Positions 7,456-14,912 are shown, counted from the first letter of the stretch. The stretch: 18,220 nucleotides of DNA from JBFHDX01 sp041584475 (GCA_041584475.1 JBFHDX010000079.1:1-18220), one strand, 5' to 3'. A program made the numbers and translations. The notes: a model not told the origin generated them from the sequence alone.

Positions 7456-8300
7456 GCCGCCGCCTCGCCGGACGCGCCGTGTGGCCACAGCACCGGGAAC
7501 CAGTCCTCGCGCATGCGGTCACCGGGCGCAAGGCCGATGCCCAGCTCCGGATAGGGCGGCGACGGACGGCCCGGCCGCTCGCGATAGCGGACGTCCTCGC
7601 CCAGCCAGCGCGTGGCGAAGCCACGCCGGCGTCCGGGGCCCGGATTCGGCGGCGCGTCGTGCAGCGTGCGGAAATCGAAGGCGATCGTATCCCCCGGCTC
7701 GAGCGACCAGTCGAGGATCCGGTACGACGCGACATCGCCATCGATATCGGGCACCGGCTCGTAGCCCGGCCCCGCATACTCGTAATCGGCACCGTCCTTG
7801 AACTTGCGCGGGTAGAACAGGCGCCCCCAGCGGTGCGAGCCGGCGACGAACCGCGGGCAGACATCCTGCGGCACCGCATCGAGCGGCGTCCACAGGCTGA
7901 GCGTCTGCTCGCCGTCGACGCAGTAATAGGGCAGGTCGTGATGCCACGGCGTCTGCTCCGCGGTCCCCGGCTCCTTGACCAGCACGTGCTCGTGGAAGAA
8001 CTGCACGCGGCGCGAACGCATCAGCCGGGCGGCGATCGCGGCGGCCGGCGAGTCGGTGACGAAGGCGCGAAACTCGTCGATGCGTTGCCAGTTGCAATAG
8101 TCGCCGAAGAAACGCCCGGGCCGCCCGTCGTCGGTGTAGCCGACCGCCATCGGCCCCGGCTCCGCGAGGTTCCGCTCGATACCGCGGGCCAGCGTCTCGA
8201 TCCAGCCGCCGGCGAAGACGCCGCGCAGCACGACGGCACCGTCGCGCCGGAAATCCGCAACGATGCGGTCGGGCACGAGGGTCGGCGGATCCACGGTCAT
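7452..8300 (-). CDS. Phytanoyl-CoA dioxygenase (PhyH)-family Fe(II)/2-oxoglutarate oxygenase
   Basis: This is a 282-aa protein with the double-stranded beta-helix signature of the PhyH family. The iron ligands appear as His120-x-Asp122 in TPWHHDLPYY and His214 in LHDAPPN, and Arg231 in ATRWLGED is placed to bind 2-oxoglutarate. Such enzymes hydroxylate small molecules, acyl-CoAs or natural products using O2 and 2-oxoglutarate; the substrate cannot be inferred here. The ATG at 8300 has GAGAG about nine bases upstream, and the open frame extends further upstream only through sequence that overlaps the divergent gene. It is the first gene of a two-gene operon with the maiA-like transferase, sharing an ATGA overlap. 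It is divergent from the 116-aa unknown gene, with a 12-bp dyad between them that may carry control of one or both. Confidence 0.88.
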   Translation of the reverse strand: MTVDPPTLVPDRIVADFRRDGAVVLRGVFAGGWIETLARGIERNLAEPGPMAVGYTDDGRPGRFFGDYCNWQRIDEFRAFVTDSPAAAIAARLMRSRRVQFFHEHVLVKEPGTAEQTPWHHDLPYYCVDGEQTLSLWTPLDAVPQDVCPRFVAGSHRWGRLFYPRKFKDGADYEYAGPGYEPVPDIDGDVASYRILDWSLEPGDTIAFDFRTLHDAPPNPGPGRRRGFATRWLGEDVRYRERPGRPSPPYPELGIGLAPGDRMREDWFPVLWPHGASGEAAA

Positions 8301-8338
8301 GGCGATATTCTCTCGACGATGCGCCTGGCGCAAGGCTA

Positions 8339-8378
8339 GCGCCAACCGGCCTGCTTGACCAGACGCGCCGGTTGACGC
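8339..8378. promoter_or_regulatory. Inverted repeat in divergent intergenic region, candidate operator
   Basis: GCGCCAACCGGC (8339-8350) and GCCGGTTGACGC (8367-8378) are inverted copies matching at 11 of 12 positions, separated by 16 bases. They sit in the middle of the 112-base gap between the PhyH gene and the divergent 116-aa gene. The layout fits a regulator binding site or an RNA stem; no cognate regulator gene is adjacent. Confidence 0.45.
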
Positions 8379-8412
8379 CAAGCTCGGGCGGCAACCAGCA
8401 GGACAGACAGCG

Positions 8413-8763
8413 ATGCCGCCGGCGCGAAGGAACCCGCTCAAGCTCAACAAACTGCAGCTCAAGACGCTGGCGATCCTGCAGGAGCTGGCCGCCGATCCGG
8501 CGATCACGCGCCGCGACGAGGCGAGCCGCGGCATCCAGATCACCGCCATCCCGGCGCCGCACGGCGATCACTTCCACGTCGGCAGCAAGGTCGTGCTGGC
8601 GCGCGACGCAACCGGCCTCGCCAACCAGGGCGTGTGGCTGGCGCTGATCCGCAAGGGGCTGGCCAGCGCCGGCGCCTTTCCGAGCACGATCGTCCTGACC
8701 CCGGCCGGGCTCGGCTACGAGACCGGCGTCGCCGAGCAGATCCTGCACGGCTCGGATCACTGA
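8413..8763 (+). CDS. Conserved hypothetical protein, 116 aa
   Basis: From ATG 8413 (purine-rich AGGACAG upstream) this encodes 116 residues with no signal peptide or membrane segment. The N-terminus is basic with an amphipathic helix (LKLNKLQLKTLAILQELA). The centre has a histidine-containing PHGDHFHVGS followed by a short beta-like segment, and the C-terminus holds two further helices and ends in ILHGSDH. The helix-turn pattern around NKLQLKTLAILQELA and VWLALIRKGLAS vaguely recalls small winged-helix proteins, but that is only an impression. I recall similar proteins among alphaproteobacterial hypotheticals but no known function. Codon use is like that of the neighbours, so it appears to be a real resident gene. 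It is divergent from the PhyH gene and is followed by the 276-base intergenic region. Confidence 0.75.
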   Translation: MPPARRNPLKLNKLQLKTLAILQELAADPAITRRDEASRGIQITAIPAPHGDHFHVGSKVVLARDATGLANQGVWLALIRKGLASAGAFPSTIVLTPAGLGYETGVAEQILHGSDH

Positions 8764-8940
8764 TACGGAGGCCTACGACGCGCGCCCGCGCTTTACGGCC
8801 GACCATCAAAAGACGGCGACACATTGAACAGTTGCGGCGCCGGAAAGGGTAGCGTGGAAGCGGCTTTCGCGTGGCGGCACGGTGCCGGCGGGGACCGCCG
8901 GTCCGCGCACGATATCGCATTGAACCATGGCCTTGTATCG

Positions 8941-9025
8941 ATGGCTTCATAATAGTACCATCAATAATCGCAGCCATTATTATAAATCAAATATAAATAA
9001 AATTTCTAATTTATTTGAAATATCT
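8941..9025. promoter_or_regulatory. AT-rich island upstream of the HEAT-repeat gene, probable promoter/control region
   Basis: The 276-base gap 8764-9039 holds no convincing gene. Its right half becomes extremely AT-rich: of the 48 bases 8976-9023 only three are G or C. Within it, AAATAAAATT (8995-9004) can pair with AATTTATTT (9008-9016) with a one-base bulge around a TCT loop. TATAAA-like -10 sequences are plentiful, so an exact promoter cannot be fixed. The island ends about 15 bases before the HEAT-protein start. Confidence 0.5.
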
Positions 9026-9039
9026 CCCGGAAAGCCATA

Positions 9040-10365
9040 ATGCTTGAATATACGGCCCGGCGCGGCTTTGAAGGCGGCGAAGAACTGTTCGACTCCCACC
9101 GCGGCACCGACAGCTGGGTAGAGCCAGCCTCGCCGCCGCCGGCGGAGCCGCCGGAAGATCCCCGTCGGCGCGCCGACCGTGCGCGGCCCGACCCAGGGAT
9201 CGCGCGCGGCGATGCGATCCCCGCTGTCCTGATCGTGGTCCTCGGAGTCGCCGGCTGGGCCGGCTACGGGTGGATCACGGACGATTCGCTGCCGCCGAAT
9301 CAGGCGGCTCTCGTCGAGACCATAACGACTGGCCAACCTGAGGAGGCGCGTGACGCTGCCGAGCGTCTCCTGACGAGCGGGTGGGTCGCGGAGCGCACAG
9401 CCACGGCGCTCGCCGAACGGCTGGAGCGTTCGTCGGTGCGCGACCCCGAAGCCGCGGCGATCGCCCTCGGCCGGCTCGATGCTCCGGCAGCGATCACCGT
9501 GCCGGCGCTCTTGGGCCTGCTGTCGCATGACGACCCCGGCACGAGGCGTGCGGCGGTCGGCGCGATCGCAAATACCGGCGTTGAAGCGCGCTTTGCTTCC
9601 GCCGATCTGGCCCAGATCGCATCCACGGAGCCGGACGTCGCCGTGCTCGCGGCGATCCTGGAGGCATTCGCCAGGATCGGCGCGACCGACGAGGCATCGG
9701 TCGCCGCCATGATCGTCGTCCTCGACCATCGCGATGCCGCCTTGCGGGCGGATGCGGCGATGCGTCTTGGCGTGATCGGCACCCCTGCCCTGCCCGCGAA
9801 GCAGAAGCTGAGCCTTCTCGCGGACCAGGATCCAGAAGCCGCGGTCCGGATGCGGGCAGCGTTGGCGGCCGTCGCGGTCGACCCGGAGGCGTCCGTGCCA
9901 CGGACCGAGCTGCTGCTTGGGCTGTTCGGCGACGCGGATGCCGCCGTTCGCGCGCTCGCCGAATCCGCGCTTGCCGGTGCCGCCGAAGGTAATCCGGAGG
10001 TCCAGTCGCAGCTTCTCGCGGCACTCCGGTCGGCAGACCCGAAGGCCCGGGCCGGCGCGGCGAAGGCTCTCGGACACGCCAAGAGTCCGGGTGCGCATAT
10101 CGTGGCAGGCCTCATCGCGGCACTCGATGACGGTGACCCCGCCGTGCGCCGCAACGCCGCCGCGGCACTCGGAAAGTTCGGGGAGGCCGCTGCACCGGCT
10201 GCGACCGGCCTCATCGCGCTGTTGGCCGACCCGGACGAGGCGCTGCAGCGCGAGGCCTACATCGCGCTCAAGTCAATCCATGTCGACAGCAAGGGTACCG
10301 TTGCCGGAATCGAGGACGCGCTGAACGATCACCGGCTGCACAGCGAGCTGTGCGGGCACCATTGA
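9040..10365 (+). CDS. Membrane-anchored HEAT-repeat protein of unknown function
   Basis: This is a 441-aa protein. Residues 1-58 are polar and Pro/Arg-rich. A single hydrophobic segment at about 59-79 (AIPAVLIVVLGVAGWAGYGW) is preceded by basic residues, suggesting the N-terminus is inside and the large C-terminal part is periplasmic. From about residue 95 onward the sequence consists of alanine-rich helical pairs of roughly 30-40 residues typical of HEAT/PBS-lyase-type repeats, for instance those containing SHDDPGTRRAAVGAIA, SADPKARAGAAKALG and DGDPAVRRNAAAALGKFGE. Such solenoids bind proteins; no catalytic motif is visible. ATG 9040 is preceded by CCCGGAAAG. The gene stands alone behind an unusually AT-rich upstream region. 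A phycobilin-lyase-like function is unlikely, because only the repeat type is shared. Confidence 0.8.
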   Translation: MLEYTARRGFEGGEELFDSHRGTDSWVEPASPPPAEPPEDPRRRADRARPDPGIARGDAIPAVLIVVLGVAGWAGYGWITDDSLPPNQAALVETITTGQPEEARDAAERLLTSGWVAERTATALAERLERSSVRDPEAAAIALGRLDAPAAITVPALLGLLSHDDPGTRRAAVGAIANTGVEARFASADLAQIASTEPDVAVLAAILEAFARIGATDEASVAAMIVVLDHRDAALRADAAMRLGVIGTPALPAKQKLSLLADQDPEAAVRMRAALAAVAVDPEASVPRTELLLGLFGDADAAVRALAESALAGAAEGNPEVQSQLLAALRSADPKARAGAAKALGHAKSPGAHIVAGLIAALDDGDPAVRRNAAAALGKFGEAAAPAATGLIALLADPDEALQREAYIALKSIHVDSKGTVAGIEDALNDHRLHSELCGHH

Positions 10366-10423
10366 TCCGACGCGGCGACGACGCGCGCGTTGCCGACCGG
10401 CGGCGCGCCAAAGCGACGCCGGC

Positions 10424-12352
10424 CTACAGATTTTCGATCTCGACCGGCGCGATCGCGTCCGCCGGCGCGAACCCGAAGACCCGGCCGTAGAAGTAGAGCT
10501 CGGCCTCGAGCGCGCACTTGATGGTCTCGGCCCGGCGGAAGCCGTGCCCCTCGCCCTCGAACGGCACGTAGGCGACCGGGATGCCCTTGGCGCGCAGCGC
10601 CGCGACCATCGCCTCCGCCTGGTTCGGCGGCACGACCTTGTCGTCGAGCCCCTGGAAGAAGATCACCGGACAGCTCAGCCCGTCGACGTGGTTGATCGGC
10701 GAGCGCTCGCGCCACACCGCCTCCGCCTCGGGCAGCGGCCCGACGAGGCGGTCGACGTAGCGGCTCTCGAACTTGTGGGTATCGTCGGCGAGCGCCATCA
10801 GGTCGCCGATGCCGTAATGGCTGGCGCCGGCCGCGAAGACGTCGTGGAAGGCGAGCGCGGCGAGCACCGTGTAGCCGCCGGCGCTGCCGCCGGAGATCGC
10901 CATGCGGCCGCCGTCGACAAGACCCTCGTCGCCGTGGCGCCGGGCGACGGCGACGCAGTCCTCGACGTCGGCGACGCCCCACTGGCCGTCGAGCATGCGC
11001 CGGTAGGCGGTGCCGAAGCCGGTGGACCCCCGGTAGTTTACGTCGAGCACCGTGAATCCGCGGCTCGTCCAGTACTGGATTTTGAGGTTGAGTCCGAGCC
11101 GGGCCTGCGAGGTCGGCCCGCCGTGGATCTTGACGATCAGCGGCGGCAGTGTTCCGTCCGGTGCCCGGAAGTCCCTGTTTTTAGGCCCGTAGCGGAAGGC
11201 ATGGGCGGTGCTGCCGTCCGCCGTCCGGAAGGCGACGCGTTCGCCCTGCGAGACGTAACCCGGATCAAGGCGGAAATCGGCCGAGGTGCGGACGATCGTG
11301 CGGCTTTGGCCCGCCGGGTCGAGCAGCACCACCGCCGGCGGTTCCGCGTGACCGGTGCCGGCGAAGGCGATCCGCCCGCCGCCGGTGCAGAGATGATCGA
11401 AATCGGCGAAGGGCAGGTCGAGCGGCCGCCGGCGGCCGCTGCGCCTGTCCTGCAGGCTCATCCGCCAGGCGCCCTCGCTCGCCTCCATGCGGACGATCGT
11501 CGCCGCGTCGACGAAGCCGTAGGTCGTCATGCCGAACTGCCAGAGCGGCCGCCCGGCCTCGGCGCCGTCGCCCGGATCGTCGACGATCGTCGCGGTCTCC
11601 CCGTCCCAACGGTACAGCTTCCACCGGCCGGTACGATCGGAGACGAAATGCAGCACGCCGTCCGGCGACCATTCGGGCTGGAAGATCGCCTCCTCCGGCC
11701 CACCGGCGATGCAGCGCGCAGCGGTCGGCGAGCCGTCGGTGGCCAGGTCGGCGAGCCACAGACCGGTGCCGTCCCATGGCATGTTGGGATGGTCCCAGGC
11801 GATCCAGGCGAGCCTTCGCCCGTCCGGCGAGAGGCGCGGGGCGGCATAGAAATCGTGCCCGCGATGCAGCGGCTGCACGCCGCCGTCGAACCCGACCGCC
11901 ACCAGCAGGTTCTCCGGCTCCCCGTCCCGCCCGTGATCCTCGCACACGCAGATCAGCCGCCGCCGCACCGGATCGACCGCGAAGTCGGCATGGCGTGCGG
12001 CACCCTCGGGCGTCAGCGGGCGCGGCTCGCCGCCGGGCTCCGTGGTCCAGACGCGCTGGTCGGAATCGTTGCAGAACCAGACCGTCCCCTCGCGCACGGC
12101 GAAGGCGCCGCCGCCATATTCGTGGACGCGGCTGCGGGCGCTGAAATTGCGCGGGATCACGTCGCTGACGGTGCCATCCGCGGCACGCCTTACGATCGCC
12201 GTCCGGCCGTCCTCCGCCGGGCGCTGTTCGCCCCAGTAGATATCCTCGCCGTCGATCACGACCTGGGTGAACGAGATGCTGCCCCCGACGATGAGATCGG
12301 CGGTGATCGGCGAGGTCCATTCTCCGTAGGGCTTGATCCTGGGTGCGGCCAA
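10424..12352 (-). CDS. Prolyl oligopeptidase-family (S9) serine peptidase
   Basis: This is a 642-aa protein, the usual size for S9 peptidases. The first ~380 residues show beta-propeller-like repeats (for example SPDGRRLAWIAWD and FQPEWSPDGVLHFVSD) that gate the active site. The C-terminal alpha/beta-hydrolase domain has IHGGPTS, the nucleophile Ser490 in GGSAGG, Asp571 in GLDDKVVPP and His603 in GEGHGF, so the catalytic triad looks complete. The enzyme should cleave short peptides, perhaps as a dipeptidyl or acylaminoacyl peptidase. No signal peptide is seen, so a cytoplasmic location is likely. The TTG start at 12352 has GGAGA seven bases upstream; a GTG further out (12415) lacks such a site and is less likely. 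The gene is divergent from the secreted 268-aa protein and converges with the HEAT gene, with 58 bases between stops and no clear terminator. Confidence 0.92.
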   Translation of the reverse strand: MAAPRIKPYGEWTSPITADLIVGGSISFTQVVIDGEDIYWGEQRPAEDGRTAIVRRAADGTVSDVIPRNFSARSRVHEYGGGAFAVREGTVWFCNDSDQRVWTTEPGGEPRPLTPEGAARHADFAVDPVRRRLICVCEDHGRDGEPENLLVAVGFDGGVQPLHRGHDFYAAPRLSPDGRRLAWIAWDHPNMPWDGTGLWLADLATDGSPTAARCIAGGPEEAIFQPEWSPDGVLHFVSDRTGRWKLYRWDGETATIVDDPGDGAEAGRPLWQFGMTTYGFVDAATIVRMEASEGAWRMSLQDRRSGRRRPLDLPFADFDHLCTGGGRIAFAGTGHAEPPAVVLLDPAGQSRTIVRTSADFRLDPGYVSQGERVAFRTADGSTAHAFRYGPKNRDFRAPDGTLPPLIVKIHGGPTSQARLGLNLKIQYWTSRGFTVLDVNYRGSTGFGTAYRRMLDGQWGVADVEDCVAVARRHGDEGLVDGGRMAISGGSAGGYTVLAALAFHDVFAAGASHYGIGDLMALADDTHKFESRYVDRLVGPLPEAEAVWRERSPINHVDGLSCPVIFFQGLDDKVVPPNQAEAMVAALRAKGIPVAYVPFEGEGHGFRRAETIKCALEAELYFYGRVFGFAPADAIAPVEIENL

Positions 12353-12358
12353 GGCGTG

Positions 12359-12363
12359 TCTCC
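12359..12363 (-). promoter_or_regulatory. Ribosome binding site deciding the S9 peptidase TTG start
   Basis: On the minus strand, GGAGA lies six bases before the TTG at 12352, an optimal distance. No ATG is available nearby in frame. Confidence 0.6.
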
Positions 12364-12483
12364 GGGGGCGAATCGGGCTGTCGCGTGGGAAGCGGACCTT
12401 ATCACAAAGCCGCACACGGCATTGACCCCCTGCGCGGGCGGTGGGAAGCTGTCGGTCCTAGCCTCGCGAAACGGAGGGTCACG

Positions 12484-13290
12484 ATGCCCGCCTTGCGCAT
12501 GTCCCCGATACTGCCGTTGGTCATCGCCGCCCTCGTCGGCGCGCTGCCCGCGCCGGCGGCGGCGGCCCCGCAGATCCTCGCGCTGCTCGCGCTCGACGAA
12601 CCGGTCGCGCTGGCCTGCCGCGACGGGCAATGCGCGGCGCGGTTCAGCAGCTACTGCCTGCAGCGCGAGCGGCCGGACCCGGCACCGGGCACCGCCTACC
12701 GCGTCGGCGGCGGCACGCTGTCGCTCGTGCTGACCGACGCCGCCGGGGACGTCCGGCGGCTGCCGGCGGACGGCATCGTCACGGTCACCGCCGGGCGGAG
12801 CTTCACGTCGGTCCGCATCGAACTGCCCGAGGCGGTGTTGCGGGCGGCGGGCGCCGTCACCGCGGCGCTGGAGGTGGGTGCTCGGGTCTCGCTCGTGCCG
12901 GCGTCGACGGAGCCGGACGACGACCCGCAGAGTACGGCGGAAATCGCGCTGACCACGGGGCCACGCCGTGCCCTGGGCGAGCGAATCGTCGACTGGCACG
13001 CGAGCGGCTCAGGGGCCGCACGACTCACGGCGCAGCTGCTCAACGCCCTGCCGCCGCGCGGCCGCATCAGCGAAGCCGAGCGCAACGAACTGTGGCGCAA
13101 GGTGGCGGCACCGCGCGCCGCGGCCTATCCGGCGGACAGCGTCGCCGAGGCGCACCGGGTCTACGAGCGCTGCCTCGGCAAGGTCTCGGAGGGACGGTAT
13201 TTCAGCCTCCGCCAGTGCCTCGAGCGCGGCCATGACGGGCTGATGCTCGACCTCAATGTCGAGTACTGGAAGGCCGGGGCCGAGGGCTAG
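12484..13290 (+). CDS. Secreted protein of unknown function, 268 aa
   Basis: ATG 12484 has GGAGGG close upstream. Residues 1-28 form a Sec signal peptide (MPALRMSPILPLVIAALVGA followed by a Pro/Ala stretch) with likely cleavage near AAAA. The mature part carries Cys45, Cys50 and Cys58 close together (LACRDGQCAARFSSYC), then a beta-rich region with regular hydrophobic alternation (residues ~70-160). A helical C-terminal third holds two more cysteines (YERCLGK and LRQCLERG) and ends near EYWKAGAEG. Disulfides are plausible, and a DsbA-family enzyme is encoded nearby. I do not recognise the family. It is divergent from the S9 peptidase with about 130 bases between starts, so a shared control region is possible. 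It is tail-to-tail with the 54-aa gene. Confidence 0.75.
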   Translation: MPALRMSPILPLVIAALVGALPAPAAAAPQILALLALDEPVALACRDGQCAARFSSYCLQRERPDPAPGTAYRVGGGTLSLVLTDAAGDVRRLPADGIVTVTAGRSFTSVRIELPEAVLRAAGAVTAALEVGARVSLVPASTEPDDDPQSTAEIALTTGPRRALGERIVDWHASGSGAARLTAQLLNALPPRGRISEAERNELWRKVAAPRAAAYPADSVAEAHRVYERCLGKVSEGRYFSLRQCLERGHDGLMLDLNVEYWKAGAEG

Positions 13291-13307
13291 GCGGGCGGAC
13301 ACCCGCC
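13290..13307. terminator. Short GC hairpin between convergent genes, weak terminator candidate
   Basis: GGCGGG (13290-13295) and CCCGCC (13302-13307) form a 6-bp stem around CGGACA directly at the stop codon of the secreted-protein gene. There is no T run, so termination is only a possibility. Confidence 0.28.
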
Positions 13308-13328
13308 GGTGCCAGGGGCGCAGCGGTG

Positions 13329-13493
13329 TCAGCGGCGGCGGCGCAGCCCGGCGATGGCCCGCCCGAACGCGCCGACGGCCCGACAGGCGCCGATCACCGT
13401 CTCGGCGATCGCACCGGACAGGAAATCGCCGGGCACCGTGGCGATCGCGGCCAGCGGCCCGATCGTCTGCCGATCGTCGTGTTTGCGGGTCAT
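13329..13493 (-). CDS. Small hydrophobic hypothetical protein, 54 aa
   Basis: A short minus-strand reading frame starts at ATG 13493 with GGAGA eight bases upstream (13502-13506) and stops at TGA 13329. The product begins MTRKHDDRQTIGPLAAIATV, has a long Ala/Gly/Ile-rich middle with one cysteine (Cys37), and ends in RAIAGLRRRR. The moderately hydrophobic stretch from about 11 to 50, flanked by basic ends, fits an amphipathic or weakly membrane-associated small protein. The frame shows third-position GC bias, and the ribosome site is well placed, which supports a real gene. No family is recognised. A strong hairpin lies in its presumed 5' leader. A chance frame in GC-rich DNA cannot be excluded. 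Confidence 0.55.
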   Translation of the reverse strand: MTRKHDDRQTIGPLAAIATVPGDFLSGAIAETVIGACRAVGAFGRAIAGLRRRR

Positions 13494-13518
13494 GGCTGGC
13501 GTCTCCTATGTGCAGGAA

Positions 13519-13542
13519 GCCGGCCGAGCGTCTTCGGCCGGC
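13519..13542. other. Perfect 9-bp hairpin in the leader of the 54-aa gene
   Basis: GCCGGCCGA (13519-13527) and TCGGCCGGC (13534-13542) pair perfectly around a six-base loop. On the minus strand it lies 26-49 bases before the 54-aa start and just upstream of its ribosome site. On the plus strand it is followed by CATTGATTT, a poor T run. It could be a terminator, a leader RNA stem or a protein site. Confidence 0.5.
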
Positions 13543-13547
13543 CATTG

Positions 13548-13562
13548 ATTTCGGTTCGAAAT
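13548..13562. promoter_or_regulatory. Small palindrome, candidate operator
   Basis: ATTTCG and CGAAAT form a perfect 6-bp dyad around GTT, placed between the divergent 54-aa and 124-aa genes and next to the larger hairpin. The size suits a dimeric regulator, but a 6-bp dyad can also occur by chance. Confidence 0.3.
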
Positions 13563-13629
13563 CGGAACATAAGCCTCCAGAAGCGTGGAGAAATCCGCGA
13601 ATATTGCAGTGCAGCATGGCGGCAATTGC

Positions 13630-14004
13630 ATGGCTCGCGACGAGGATACCCAGCTCGGCGACCGATTGCGGCGGCGGCGTATCGCGATTCGCGCCGGCCT
13701 GATTGCGATCGGCGTGGCGGTGCTGCTCGCGCTCGCGGGAGTCGCTCTCCTCGTTACCGAGGGGCTGCTGTTCGACGGCAAGCCGCGCTACAGCGAAGCG
13801 TGGGCTAAATGCGCGGACGGCGACGTCTGCGTGGCGGTGTCGATCCCGTGCGGCTGGACCGGCGTGAACCGGCGTCACCGGAACGATGCCGAGGCCTATT
13901 ACGGCTATCTGGCGACCGTGATCGACCTGCGCTGCTCGATCGAGGAGGTGCCGACCGAGCCGCCCCCGGCGACGTGCCGGGCGGGAGTCTGCATCCTCGA
14001 GTGA
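13630..14004 (+). CDS. Single-pass membrane protein with six-cysteine exported domain, unknown function
   Basis: From ATG 13630 the protein is 124 aa. A basic N-terminus (DRLRRRR) precedes one membrane helix at about 19-43, so residues after ~45 should face the periplasm. That part contains Cys61, Cys67, Cys74, Cys102, Cys116 and Cys121, an even number suited to three disulfides, plus conserved-looking CGW and YYGYLAT stretches; the last residues are CILE. An in-frame GTG at 13585 would add 15 residues without a better ribosome site, so the ATG is preferred, although its upstream GGCGG is weak. I do not recognise the family. It is divergent from the 54-aa gene and is followed 59 bases later by the hydroxylase-family gene in the same direction. 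Confidence 0.68.
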   Translation: MARDEDTQLGDRLRRRRIAIRAGLIAIGVAVLLALAGVALLVTEGLLFDGKPRYSEAWAKCADGDVCVAVSIPCGWTGVNRRHRNDAEAYYGYLATVIDLRCSIEEVPTEPPPATCRAGVCILE

Positions 14005-14063
14005 TTTGCCGGCGGCGCGCTTGCCCCGGCGCCTTCGACTGCCCAGATTAGGCGCGTCGAACC

Positions 14064-14906
14064 ATGGTCGATCTGATTCTCGATAACGAGCCGGCGATCC
14101 GCCTCACCGCCTTCCTCGGCGTGTTCGCCGCGATGGCGACGTGGGAGGCGCTGGCGCCGCGGCGGCGCCGTGCCTTCGGGCGCCTGGCCCGCTGGCCGAG
14201 CAATATCGGCATCGTGGCGCTCAACACGATCGTGCTGCGCCTCCTGTTTCCGACCGCGGCGGTGGGCTTCGCGCTGCTCGCCGAGGCGCGGGGCTGGGGC
14301 CTGCTGAACGTGGTCGCCCTGCCCTTCTGGCTCGAGTTCGCGATCGCCGTGCTGCTGCTCGACCTCGCGATCTACCTGCAGCACGTCATGTTCCACGCCG
14401 TGCCGGCGCTGTGGCGGCTGCACCGCATGCACCACGCCGACCTCGACTTCGACGTCACCACCGGCGCCCGCTTCCATCCGGTCGAGATCGTGCTGTCGAT
14501 GATCATCAAATTCATGGTCGTGGCGGCGCTCGGCCCGCCGGCGGTCGCCGTGCTCGTGTTCGAGGTGCTGCTCAACGGCACGGCGATGTTCAACCACGCC
14601 AACGCGCGCCTGCCGCTCGCCGTCGACCGCTGGCTGCGCTGGCTCGTGGTGACGCCCGACATGCATCGCGTGCACCACTCGATCGTGCCGCGCGAGACCA
14701 ACAGCAATTTCGGCTTCAACCTGCCATGGTGGGACCGGCTGTTCGGCACTTACCGCGCCCAGCCGGCCGCCGGGCACGAGGCCATGACGATCGGCCTCGA
14801 GCAGTTCCGCGACGGCCGCGAGCTGCGGCTCGACCGGCTGCTTCTGCAGCCGCTGCGCGGCGCCGCCGGCAACGCGATCGGGCAGCGCCACGACGCCGAC
14901 GGATAG
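14064..14906 (+). CDS. Sterol desaturase / fatty acid hydroxylase superfamily membrane protein
   Basis: This is a 280-aa integral membrane di-iron protein. The three histidine clusters that bind the metal pair are present in order: HVMFH (107-111), HRMHH (120-124) and HRVHH (201-205), with the further FNHAN between them. Hydrophobic segments near residues 12-28, 47-72, 88-108 and 140-160 account for the membrane spans. The superfamily hydroxylates or desaturates lipids, sterols or carotenoids using O2 and an electron donor; the bacterial branch is mostly uncharacterised and the substrate is not evident here. The start is ATG 14064. The stop lies six bases from the stop of the convergent 3-hydroxybutyrate dehydrogenase gene, with no terminator between. 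Confidence 0.9.
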   Translation: MVDLILDNEPAIRLTAFLGVFAAMATWEALAPRRRRAFGRLARWPSNIGIVALNTIVLRLLFPTAAVGFALLAEARGWGLLNVVALPFWLEFAIAVLLLDLAIYLQHVMFHAVPALWRLHRMHHADLDFDVTTGARFHPVEIVLSMIIKFMVVAALGPPAVAVLVFEVLLNGTAMFNHANARLPLAVDRWLRWLVVTPDMHRVHHSIVPRETNSNFGFNLPWWDRLFGTYRAQPAAGHEAMTIGLEQFRDGRELRLDRLLLQPLRGAAGNAIGQRHDADG

Positions 14907-14912
14907 CCGACG

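Noticed and set aside
8540..8977. Minus-strand 145-codon frame over the 116-aa gene and the following gap
   Set aside because: Arg-rich composition with no domain, mostly antisense to a gene with good codon bias.
10366..10423. Possible terminator between the HEAT and S9 peptidase genes
   Set aside because: Only a 7-bp stem with a wobble pair and no T run; not convincing.
10544..12733. 729-codon plus-strand frame opposite the S9 peptidase
   Set aside because: It is antisense to a gene with a complete catalytic triad; its His/Arg/Ala-rich sequence has no recognisable domain.
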